Assembly (NCBI GenBank): GCA_964565945.1
Contig: CAZMGY010000026.1
Coordinates: forward strand, 1 to 64,000
Length of the DNA stretch: 64,000 nucleotides
Origin: CAZMGY01 sp964565945 [NCBI: uncultured bacterium]
GTDB lineage: Bacteria > GCA-001730085
Reading direction: 5' to 3'
Under the pieces are notes generated by a model. That model had not been told where the DNA came from, made no database searches, and saw nothing but the letters and a program-made list of their open reading frames with translations. The translations under genes were made by a program, and so were the position numbers. Below, in pieces: positions 25,801 through 33,400 of this stretch (positions within the stretch are counted from its first letter, which is position 1; every line of letters begins with the position of its first letter).

Positions 25801-26661
25801 CATAACGGCGAAAGCGAATTGCGGTTTAACACAGTCGAAGAATGTCAGGAATTTTATAATAAGTATGTTCAAACAGCCAGCTTTGCATGTGGTGTTGCAC
25901 CCTATCCCTTTCCTTCTAATCATAATATTTTTGTGATGCCCAAGGATAACGATAAAATTTTGATGCTTAAAAAAACAGACAAGGCTGGCGATGCTGGATG
26001 CTACAAATCTGGTTACAAGACTGGATGGATAGGAATTAATTTTAAAACTAAGCAAGAACGTAGGGTTTTTGAACACTTGTTATCTATAGATCAATTGAAG
26101 AACAGGAATGTTGTGGAGCATTTGCATATCCTAAAAAATGAGACCACATTTTATGTTGAACCTCAAGTGCTGAAGGGTAAAGGCGGTTTAAAATGGAAAG
26201 CCAAGAGATTCAAATTTGCTAATCAGGTTGATATTCATGAGTATGATGCTCAGCTTTATCAGTTTTTGCTTGAGGAATTTATTGACGAGTTGAGGATAGG
26301 ACAAACCGTTTTAGAAAAAGAAGCCAAAAAATTGGAAAATCAGGCTGTTGTTGCAGAAGTGGTTGCACGAGGTAAACCCGAAGCTAAACCGAGGAGGGGG
26401 GATCCTGGGAAATATCAGGAAAGAAAGCAGTCCAAGGATTTACTTATCATTGAGGTTGTTTTGCCAAATAACACTGGAGTGCTGACTCTTCAGATTGGTC
26501 GCAATGCCACGTATGAAGATTTTGAAGATCTATTTGAAGATCTGTCTCTTGAGGGAGACTGGGATGAGCAGAACTTTCAAGACAAAATTCACTCTTTAAA
26601 TGGGCTTAGGCTTGATAACGATAAGGATTATGCCGAGACTCTACTGTACGAAGCGGCTTAA
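22816..26661 (+). CDS. Large secreted NADAR-domain protein with kinase-like region
   Basis: About 1281 residues. A signal peptide precedes LAPASNL, so the mature chain likely begins LAPAS. Residues about 69-228 match the NADAR (YbiA/DUF1768) fold: YWLSNFY, WKSAEHYYNAMKFW, ASTPKEALKLGQKY, a DWD, STWGF, then NYLGRLQMELIDF. NADAR proteins are N-glycosidases that act on riboflavin intermediates or remove ADP-ribose from guanine. Residues about 745-960 resemble a PI3/4-kinase or HipA-like fold: a Lys in EEWMVKMAG, MLLHVLRKMGVVVPEARMV, then NEDFF...NQNVIF and QLDLGESF as catalytic and metal-binding blocks. Two related ~110-residue segments (about 580-690 and 990-1110) flank it. GGGAGG fits ATG 22816 or GTG 22813. 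Activity and target are inferred, not shown. Confidence 0.8.
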   Translation: MGQVFIGFVAIQLVFVQVIWGLAPASNLISKDLEKFWDGKVSSHGQTQGVGMGSRQPLSVVDAYAKGSENYWLSNFYTPSDGSTLFQVKMIWGKEEILCLWKSAEHYYNAMKFWGINRKAFDAVRKASTPKEALKLGQKYRLNPEQIKDWDAGLKFQRMREALWYKFSVSKYKAKLMSLNGNVIVESSDTDSTWGFCPQVYASNNRDLNDSSNYLGRLQMELIDFWSKNPEGSLREYCRFKSNMRGYAEEAKAFYEQKIKPHLKAYFEKYSKEDIHQKSGLLESFLAERSVLPFVSEAEQRAVVKSDPFVQPSLVCKKLVQAFQKLFSGNKTVDQSFHGITSKKMKIGRRNSLNEIYNPQTGELINGFNMERHDFIWSFYPKVSRGISGASEPTYLSYDMKVGRDPYNILTYPLATREALFDGILQLRRDQNFRAKLKQNDDVYLRHIGLAYDEGKKSLKIINELDFKEYIREPYQTKTVRKNGVLKEYKFHRHNRLRLSRRYESLVLFGEVERAMAMKDLLQNETVTEVQEDYWQKTFENSLKVHKVLEQRKETLGSASMHVGDDSALEQIPKVDTKGGRCFVWHKGSLYIRFFDIDDKSDFLKQSVNFQPTLFQEVVGKNTLVRMKSSKGPKARDEDRLGAYVARRGDVGINFFSNAERNAFLKYVLYVDTDTLNKHHDLRNPYVFNKTGMEKALYFPQKSVDELKTIHQGFVVLRSEDPVVSRSEDPVVSRSEFFQLDPKEFVFSRNKPGGVMPGAIYHDVKTGEEWMVKMAGNPSGFSPTYRYRDAMKEVMLLHVLRKMGVVVPEARMVRATNGSLLVGTKIVPHVKLYESLSEEERLKIAQDELHRMYIYAVLFANEDFFSPSNQNVIFQSNGSGGFNPFQLDLGESFKGDFRAIEKDIRVALSNNQFFRRGGDDGFKDLILKDLTDTRLRGLLEEAASKAQAFVKNSTKFLADFELIPGVVSPEPEKYFDLDDLFQDKTRSVEVSLKYTHNGESELRFNTVEECQEFYNKYVQTASFACGVAPYPFPSNHNIFVMPKDNDKILMLKKTDKAGDAGCYKSGYKTGWIGINFKTKQERRVFEHLLSIDQLKNRNVVEHLHILKNETTFYVEPQVLKGKGGLKWKAKRFKFANQVDIHEYDAQLYQFLLEEFIDELRIGQTVLEKEAKKLENQAVVAEVVARGKPEAKPRRGDPGKYQERKQSKDLLIIEVVLPNNTGVLTLQIGRNATYEDFEDLFEDLSLEGDWDEQNFQDKIHSLNGLRLDNDKDYAETLLYEAA
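24964..25023 (+). repeat. 24-bp in-frame tandem duplication
   Basis: A 24-base unit (core TCTGAAGATCCTGTGGTG) occurs twice and then partly a third time, encoding RSEDPVVS twice and then RSE. It lies in the linker just before the kinase-like region. The copies are almost identical, so the event is recent and typical of replication slippage. Confidence 0.85.
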
Positions 26662-26693
26662 TCTTCTCCGACATTTGAGTAGTTATTTGAGGA

Positions 26694-26703
26694 GGGGGGG
26701 GGG
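26694..26703. repeat. Poly-G tract (G10)
   Basis: Ten consecutive G in the 159-base gap between the NADAR gene and the phosphofructokinase gene. It sits 23 bases before the -35 box of the next promoter. A similar G11 tract lies near the right edge. Such tracts are prone to slippage and can tune promoters, but variability cannot be judged from one sequence. Confidence 0.7.
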
Positions 26704-26726
26704 CCGTGCGAGAATAATTCCAATGC

Positions 26727-26755
26727 TTCACACGTGCTTATACTTGCGTTATAAT
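26727..26755 (+). promoter_or_regulatory. Sigma-70-type promoter for the pfp-gmhA operon
   Basis: TTCACA (26727-26732), a 17-base spacer and a perfect TATAAT (26750-26755). About 65 bases upstream of the phosphofructokinase ATG, which has AAGGAGG in front of it. Confidence 0.6.
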
Positions 26756-26820
26756 AAGGACTTTGTGCAGGGTGAAAAGTATCCCGCAAACGAAGTAAGT
26801 ATAAGGAGGAGTGTGATTAG

Positions 26821-27861
26821 ATGAAAAACATTGGTGTATTAACTGGTGGTGGAGATTGTCCTGGTTTGAATTCTGTGATCCGTGGTGTGGTTCGCAAAGC
26901 TTTGCAGCATGGAATCGAAGTGATAGGGTTCCAAAACGGATGGAAGGGTATTTTGGAAAATGACCAACGACCCTTGAATTTAGAGTCGATTTCGGGCATT
27001 TTGCATCGCGGTGGAACTATTTTGGGAACATCACGTACCAATCCTTACAATGGTGATGATGCTGTGGTTAAAGGAAATTTAGAGACCATTAAGGCGACTT
27101 TTGAAGCTAATGGTTTGGAGGCTTTGGTGGCTATCGGGGGAGAAGATACCTTGGGTGTGGCTAACAAGCTGTGTCGTGCTGGTTTCAACGTTGTTGGTGT
27201 GCCCAAAACGATCGATAACGATCTTTCGGCAACCGACTTTACCTTCGGTTTTGATACGTCGGTGAACATTTCTATGGAAGCGATTGATCGTTTGCACACG
27301 ACTGCCGAATCACATAGCCGTGTGATTGTGGTGGAAATCATGGGTCGCCACGCTGGTTGGATCACTCTTTATGCAGGTTTGGCAGGTGGCGCCGATGTAA
27401 TTTTGATTCCCGAAGAAGAGTACAATTTGGACGAAGTGGTCGCGACCCTTAAAAAACGCCATGAGCGCAAAAACTTTAGCATTGTTGCCGTTTCCGAAGG
27501 CGCGATCGAGAAAGATGTCGATAGGATGACCCAAGATACTGAACTGGATGCTTTTGGTCATGTTAAATTGAGTGGTGTAGGCGAGCGTTTGGCCAAAAAA
27601 CTCGAAGAGAAAACTGGCTTCGAAACCCGGTATGTGGTTCTTGGCCATGTTCAACGCGGTGGAGCCCCAAGCGCTTTTGATCGCGTGTTAGGTTTACGTT
27701 TTGGTGTCAAAGCTGTTGAGCTTGTTCTTGATAGTAATTTTGGTAAAATGACTAGTTTGCAAGGTAATAAAATTGTTGATGTACCATTGGAAGAGGGTGT
27801 GGGAACACTCAAAACAGTTGACAAGGATCTTTATGAACTGGCCAAAACTTTTTTTGGATAA
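26821..27861 (+). CDS. pfp: 6-phosphofructokinase, PPi-dependent type
   Basis: Phosphorylates fructose 6-phosphate to the 1,6-bisphosphate. 346 residues with GVLTGGGDCPGLN, catalytic PKTIDNDL and MGRHAGW. Two residues that set the donor point to pyrophosphate: GGEDT, with Asp where ATP enzymes have the second Gly of GGDGS, and PKTIDND, with Lys where ATP enzymes have Gly (PGTIDND). The enzyme would be reversible and could serve gluconeogenesis together with the PEP carboxykinase at 4.7 kb. First gene of an operon with gmhA (3-base gap). Could be annotated pfkA by similarity; the PPi assignment follows known residue rules and is likely but unproven. Confidence 0.92.
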   Translation: MKNIGVLTGGGDCPGLNSVIRGVVRKALQHGIEVIGFQNGWKGILENDQRPLNLESISGILHRGGTILGTSRTNPYNGDDAVVKGNLETIKATFEANGLEALVAIGGEDTLGVANKLCRAGFNVVGVPKTIDNDLSATDFTFGFDTSVNISMEAIDRLHTTAESHSRVIVVEIMGRHAGWITLYAGLAGGADVILIPEEEYNLDEVVATLKKRHERKNFSIVAVSEGAIEKDVDRMTQDTELDAFGHVKLSGVGERLAKKLEEKTGFETRYVVLGHVQRGGAPSAFDRVLGLRFGVKAVELVLDSNFGKMTSLQGNKIVDVPLEEGVGTLKTVDKDLYELAKTFFG

Positions 27862-27864
27862 AGC

Positions 27865-28434
27865 ATGAAAGAGCAAGTTCAAGCTTATTTGCAAGAAAGT
27901 GCGCAGTTGAAACAAACAGTAGCGCAAGAACAATCTGTGGTGATTGTGTCCATGGTTCAGGCAGTCGTGGACAGCTATCGTCAGGGTGGTCAAGTACTGG
28001 CGATGGGCAATGGTGGGAGCGCTGCGGATGCGCAGCACTTTGTGGCTGAGCTTGTCGGACGTTTTCGTTTGGAAAGAGACCCTTGGCCAGCCATGGCTTT
28101 AACACCTAATTCGTCAACAGTCACAGCTATTGCTAATGATTATGGTTATGAGCAAGTTTTTGTGCGTCAAGTTAAGGCCTTTGCCCGAGCTGGAGATGTG
28201 ATTGTAGGGATTTCCACCAGTGGTTGCTCGGCTAATGTGATAGAGGCCATGAAGGTGGCCAAAGATCAGGGCGCTATTTTGCTTGGTTTGACTGGACTTC
28301 CTGGAGTTCCGTTATTGGAGCTGTGTGATCATGCTTTGGTGGTTCCTGCCAAGGCAACGTCTTTGGTGCAAGAAGTTCATATGGCTGTGTTGCATTTGAT
28401 CTGCCAATTGGTCGAGGAGCAACTGAGTGCTTAG
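27865..28434 (+). CDS. gmhA: Sedoheptulose-7-phosphate isomerase GmhA
   Basis: First step of ADP-heptose synthesis for the LPS inner core: isomerises sedoheptulose 7-phosphate to manno-heptose 7-phosphate. 189 residues, normal size, a single SIS domain. Motifs: MGNGGSAADAQHFVAELVGRF, GISTSGCSANVIEAM and the C-terminal catalytic region TSLVQEVHMAVLHLICQLVE. Encoded directly after the phosphofructokinase and overlapping the RfaE2 fusion gene by eight bases, so the operon joins sugar-phosphate supply and heptose activation. Confidence 0.95.
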   Translation: MKEQVQAYLQESAQLKQTVAQEQSVVIVSMVQAVVDSYRQGGQVLAMGNGGSAADAQHFVAELVGRFRLERDPWPAMALTPNSSTVTAIANDYGYEQVFVRQVKAFARAGDVIVGISTSGCSANVIEAMKVAKDQGAILLGLTGLPGVPLLELCDHALVVPAKATSLVQEVHMAVLHLICQLVEEQLSA

Positions 28435-29311
28435 CTGGGATCAGGCCAAACAGGCTGTTGAGGGATGGCAAAAACAAGGCTATAAAGTGGTTTTTACCAA
28501 TGGATGTTTTGACCTTTTGCATGTCGGGCATGTGCGTTATTTGCAACAAGCGCGTGCTTATGGTGATGTGCTTCTTTTAGGACTTAATTCCGATGCTTCT
28601 GTTAAACGCCTTAAGGGCAATCAACGTCCGATTGTTCCCCAAGAAGAAAGGGCAGAATTGCTTGAAGCACTTTCTTGCATTGACGGGGTGGTTTTCTTTG
28701 AAGAAGATACGCCTTTGGAATTGATTGTGAGTGTGCAACCTGATGTGCTTACCAAGGGAGGTGATTACACCATTGAAAATATTGTGGGTGCCGAGGAAGT
28801 TATGGCATGTGGAGGGGAGGTTGAAATATTATCTTTTGTTGATGGTAAATCAAGCACTAATGTTGTTGAGAAAATTCGTCAGCTAGAGATGAGTGAGCCT
28901 CTGTCTGTTTCTCCAGATGTGTTAAGAATCATCGATGCCAATGTGAATCGGTTACGTGAAGGTGTGCGTGTTGTCGAAGAATATGCACGTTTTGTGACTA
29001 GAGAAGAGTCTTTGGTGCAATTTTGCAAAGATGTTCGACATCGGGTGTCGGCTTGGCTCAGTCAAAGCGATTGGATTGAGTGCTTGATTGAGGTGCGTGA
29101 TGTGGCGCATGATTGTTTGCGTGATCAGATGAGTACCTCTGAGGGCGAGCGTGCTAATGAGCAGGCTGTATTAGGGGCCAACCTGCAACGGGTGAAGGAA
29201 ACCCTGCGTGTATTGGAAGAGTATGGCAAAGTGATTTCGGTTGATTGGGGCGTGTTTTTCCAGAAAATACGTTTTGAGTGGTATGAGTTAGAGAAAGGAA
29301 TACAAATATGA
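28427..29311 (+). CDS. Heptose-1-phosphate nucleotidyltransferase (RfaE2) fused to a ThiD2-like domain
   Basis: 294 residues. Residues 1-150 are a standard RfaE2/HldE C-terminal adenylyltransferase: VVFTNGCFDLLHVGHVRYL (HxGH motif), KGNQRPIVPQEERAELL, and GKSSTNVVEKI. From about 162 the chain matches the ThiD2 domain usually found before ThiE: VLRIIDANVNRLREGVRVVE, EYARFVTR, RDVAHDC, and a second AN-x-x-R-V-K-E-T-L-R-V-L-E-E-Y-GK block. No ThiE or other thiamine gene lies nearby. The nucleotidyltransferase call is firm; the ThiD2 identity is from motif memory and its role here is open. GTG start overlaps gmhA; the stop overlaps the PfkB kinase by four bases. Confidence 0.85.
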   Translation: MLSWDQAKQAVEGWQKQGYKVVFTNGCFDLLHVGHVRYLQQARAYGDVLLLGLNSDASVKRLKGNQRPIVPQEERAELLEALSCIDGVVFFEEDTPLELIVSVQPDVLTKGGDYTIENIVGAEEVMACGGEVEILSFVDGKSSTNVVEKIRQLEMSEPLSVSPDVLRIIDANVNRLREGVRVVEEYARFVTREESLVQFCKDVRHRVSAWLSQSDWIECLIEVRDVAHDCLRDQMSTSEGERANEQAVLGANLQRVKETLRVLEEYGKVISVDWGVFFQKIRFEWYELEKGIQI

Positions 29312-30210
29312 GTTTAGTGGTTGTCGGTTCGGTGGCTATTGATAATATTATTTCTCCCAAAGGGTGCAAAGACAATGCGATGGGAGGATCGGCGTGTTAT
29401 TTTTCGTGTGCGGCTAGTCATTTTGCGGCGGTTAATTTGGTTGGTGTTGTGGGAGAGGATTACCCCAAAGAGCATATTAACCTTTTACGTTCTAAAAATA
29501 TCGATTTGCAGGGTTTGGAGCATAAAGAGGGCGAAAGCTTTCGTTGGACGGGTGAGTATTCGAAGGACTTTATGTCAGTTAAAACGCTTAATTTAGCCTT
29601 GAATGTGTTTGAACATTTTGACCCCGTGTTGCCGGATTCTTATTGTGATTCGGAGTACGTGTTTTTGGCCAATATTGATCCTTTGTTGCAAATGAAAGTG
29701 ATGGATCAAGTGAAAGAGCCGCGACTGGTTGTGATGGATACCATGAACCACTGGATCGAAACACGGAGCAAAGAATTGCTTGAAGCTCTTAAGCGTGTGG
29801 ATATTCTTATTTTAAATGATGGGGAAGCGCGAATGTTGTCTGAGCAATATTCTTTGATTAAAGCAGCGAAGTCCCTGCTGGAGCTGGGGCCGAGTCAGGT
29901 GGTGGTTAAACGTGGGGAGCACGGATCTTTTTTAATGGGGCGTGATGGGGAGTTGTTTTTGATTCCAGCCTATCCCGTTGAAAATGTTGTTGATACCACT
30001 GGTGCAGGAGATAGCTTTGCGGGGGGTTTTATGGGTTTTATCACCAAATCGGGGGCGCTGACTCAAGAAACTTTTCGTTTGGCAATGGTGTACGGGGCTT
30101 GCGTATCTTCGTTCACGGTTGAGGGATTTAGTTTAGATCGTTTGGTCGCGATTACGGACGAGGATATTCAAGAGCGTTTTGATCAATTGAAAACGATGAC
30201 CATTTTTTAA
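29308..30210 (+). CDS. PfkB-family sugar kinase
   Basis: 300 residues, ribokinase fold. Seen: the N-terminal GSVAIDNI, GGSACYFSCAAS, a substrate-region DTMNHWI, NDGEARML, and the catalytic DTTGAGDSFAGGF with the anion hole and base Asp. It belongs to a broad sugar-kinase subgroup without a fixed substrate. The operon context (gmhA, RfaE2) suggests it may phosphorylate heptose 7-phosphate in place of HldE1, whose domain is absent from the RfaE2 fusion; this is inference. ATGA overlap with the previous gene; a hairpin follows. Confidence 0.88.
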   Translation: MSLVVVGSVAIDNIISPKGCKDNAMGGSACYFSCAASHFAAVNLVGVVGEDYPKEHINLLRSKNIDLQGLEHKEGESFRWTGEYSKDFMSVKTLNLALNVFEHFDPVLPDSYCDSEYVFLANIDPLLQMKVMDQVKEPRLVVMDTMNHWIETRSKELLEALKRVDILILNDGEARMLSEQYSLIKAAKSLLELGPSQVVVKRGEHGSFLMGRDGELFLIPAYPVENVVDTTGAGDSFAGGFMGFITKSGALTQETFRLAMVYGACVSSFTVEGFSLDRLVAITDEDIQERFDQLKTMTIF

Positions 30211-30270
30211 GGAGTATTACATTGAATTCACAAAAAAATATTTGTATTTAATGCCAGTATTTTATTGCAC

Positions 30271-30286
30271 AACCGCTCAAGCGGTT
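30271..30286 (+). terminator. Hairpin after the heptose operon
   Basis: AACCGC-TCAA-GCGGTT is a perfect stem of six pairs with a four-base loop, followed by TTACTTGTTT rather than a clean T run. Sits 61 bases after the PfkB stop and about 95 bases before the SMC promoter. Confidence 0.5.
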
Positions 30287-30380
30287 TACTTGTTTGAAGA
30301 ACATAATGTGTTGATCTTTCTTATGGAGGCTGTTTGCAAGTAATCATAATGGGAGGATTACCTTTAGAAGTATTCTCAAA

Positions 30381-30409
30381 TTGACCCGAGACTTAGATTC
30401 GGATATAAT
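30381..30409 (+). promoter_or_regulatory. Strong sigma-70-type promoter for smc
   Basis: TTGACC (30381-30386), exactly 17 bases, TATAAT (30404-30409), 38 bases before the smc ATG. The best promoter match in the window. The rest of 30211-30447 holds only the hairpin and a doubtful 30-codon frame. Confidence 0.7.
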
Positions 30410-30447
30410 ACTCCTTTATTGTGTGCGACCTTGAGGCGGAGGCTCAT

Positions 30448-33400
30448 ATGTTTTTAAAGCGGTTAGAGATTTTTGGCTTTAAATCATTTCCAGAAAAAAC
30501 TGTATTTACATTTAATAACGATGGTGTAACTGTGATTGTTGGCCCTAATGGCTGTGGCAAGAGCAATGTGTCCGATGCGATCAAATGGGTGATTGGGGAA
30601 CAAAAGGCTAAAGCCTTACGTGGCACCCACATGTTAGATGTGATTTTCAATGGTTCGGAATCGATCAAAGCCCTTGGTATGGCAGAAGTATCCTTAGTTC
30701 TCGATAACTCTGCAGGCATTTTCCCAATGGAATTTTCTGAAATCAAGATCACACGTAAGCTTTATCGCTCAGGTGAAAGTGATTATTTACTCAATAAAAA
30801 ACCTCGTCGCCTGAAAGACATCACGGAGTTACTGATGGATACGGGTTTGGGGTCAGATTCGTATTCGGTGATTGAACAGGGACGGATGGATCGAGTTCTA
30901 ACCTCTAAACCCGAAGAGCGGAGGTTTGTTTTTGAGGAAGCTGCTGGGATTACCAAGTACAAAGCTCAGCGAAAAGAAGCTTTGCGTAAGCTGGAGCGAA
31001 CATCGGACAACTTGGTGCGTGTGAATGATATTTTGACCGAAGTAACGCGACAAATGAATTTGATTGAGCGCCAGGCACGTAAGGCTCAGTGTTACAAGGA
31101 ATTTTTTGATGAACTTAAACGTTTAGATGTCAAGGTTCAACGTGAACGGGCTAAAGAATTGGGGCAAGGTCTATTCCAAAACACCAATGCGCTAGCTCGT
31201 TTCGGAGAACAAGATAGGCATCTGCATCAGTCAATTGTCAAGATTGAAAAGAATGTTGTTGACTTGCGACATTCTTTGGAGCAATTGGAGCAAGAAATCG
31301 AGGATAAACAAGCTGAGCTTAACAAGGCAACTTCAGCGTTCAATGTTTTAGAGAATCAAATTGCCTTCAATCAGAACAAAATTCGTGAGCTCGAACAAAG
31401 CAAAGAAGAAAAGATTAAAGAGATTAAAGAAAACGATCTTCAAATGACTTTTTTGCAATCGCAAAAAGATGAAGAGGAACAATCTTTAGAGCAATGCCGA
31501 TTGGATATAAAGGCTCTTGTTGCACTGATGGAGAACGATCAAAAGCATGTTCAACAAGCCGAGATTAAATTGCATGAGCATACGCATGAATTAGATGAGC
31601 ACAAAAAAGATATCTTAGAGTTAGTGACCGAACAATCGCGCAACAAAGACTATATGGCTCATCGTGAGTATGTTTTGAAAACACAGGTGGCTAAAAAAGA
31701 TGATCTTTTGGAACAGAAAGAAGGTAAGGAACAGCGTAAAAAAAAGCTGGCATGTTCATCTGAAGAAGTTCAGAAGCGTTTAGATACATCGCATGTTTAT
31801 TTAAAGGATCTCGAAGGGCAGCGAGATCGGTTGCAGCAACAGGAAACCGATTTGGAGCATAGTATTGAGCAAAAGACAGAACTTATATCCGAGAAACGCG
31901 CGGTTATTTCGGCTCAAAAATCTCAACTGATTATCCTTGAAGACATGCATCGCAACTATGAAGGCTACTCTCAAGGAACCAAAGAAATTCTCAAAAAGCG
32001 TGATGTGGGCGAAGGTGTTTACAAAAATATTCAGAGTGACTTTGCTTCAATGTTGAGTGTGAAGGACGATCGCTACGAAGTTGCCATCGAAGCTGTTTTG
32101 GGGCAGTATGCTCAGTCGATTGTGGTGACATCGACTAATGATTTGCCTCCTATGATGAACCATTTGAAAGATCAGCGTATTGGTCGAGCTGCTTTTGTGG
32201 CTCTAGATATAGCTAAAGGGCTTGGCTTTCATGCAACTGTGATTGAACAGTGTTCGGGTTTTGTGGCACGAGCTATCCAGACGGTGTCTTACGATCAAAA
32301 ATACGATCAGTTGTTGCAAGCTATGCTTGGAAATATTTTTGTTTTCCAAACATTCCAGGATATGGTTCAGGCCTTTCATAAGACCTCTCATAAGACCTCT
32401 TTGCCCCAGTGTAAATTTGTTTCTTTGAATGGTGAAGTTTTGGAGGGCACAGGGACGATTATCGGAGGAGCAAGTGCTTCAATCAATGTTCATGTGATTG
32501 GTCGCGAACAAAAAATTCAGGGTTTGTGCAAACAGCTAAAAGTTTTGGAGTGTGAGTTACTTATCCATGAGGCCGCTTTGCAAAGCTCCAAAGGGCAGTT
32601 GCAAGATTTGAAGCAGCAGTTGCATAATAAGCGCCAACAGATCGAGGAGAAAAATAAGCGTGTTCATCAAGATGAGCAAGAGTTGTCCCGTTATCAATTA
32701 GAAAATCAACATCTATCGGATCAAGTTGGACAAATGCATGGCGAGTTAGGTAAACTTTCTGTTGAAGAAGAGACCTTACTCAAGGATATTGAGCAGTTTA
32801 AACAGGTTAATCGAGATTTGGATGAACAGGTTAGACAGTTGCAACAAGAGCAACAGTATTTTGAAGAGTGCGTTCAATTGAATCAGGCAGCTAAAGAAAA
32901 AACTGAAGTAACTATGACGGAGCATAAGGTATCGTTAGCAACGCTGGAGGAGAAAGTAGTTGCGCTGCAGCGCCATTCGAAACAGTTGGCAGACCGTAGC
33001 GAAGATGAATTTCGACGTAAGCAAAATAACACAAAAGCTCTGGATAATTTTGAAGCCAAAAGAGAGCAACTTGCCCAAGATATTTTAAGCCATCAAGATC
33101 AAGTCGTTCAGGCACGTTTTGATCTTGATCAATGGCAAGGAGCTATCCGAGCTTTTCAAGAAAAAAGGCGTCATATTTACCAGGACTTACAGGATCAAGA
33201 AAAGCATATGCAAGAGTATCGCAATCAATTGATGGATTTGCAAAAATTTATTAAGGAACAAGAGGTTCAAAAATACGAAATCAAACTTAAATTGGATGCG
33301 ATCAAAGAACGTGTTTTTGAGAATTATCAGCTCGAATGGAGTCAGGTGCTTCATTTTGATGTGGGTGAATTTGAGACTGAACTGGATAAAGACGAACGTT

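Noticed and set aside
26821-27861. Plain ATP-dependent PfkA
   Set aside because: The Asp and Lys at the two donor-determining positions do not fit the ATP type.
30251-30343. 30-codon frame between the PfkB gene and smc
   Set aside because: No ribosome binding site, runs through the hairpin at 30271, and resembles nothing known.
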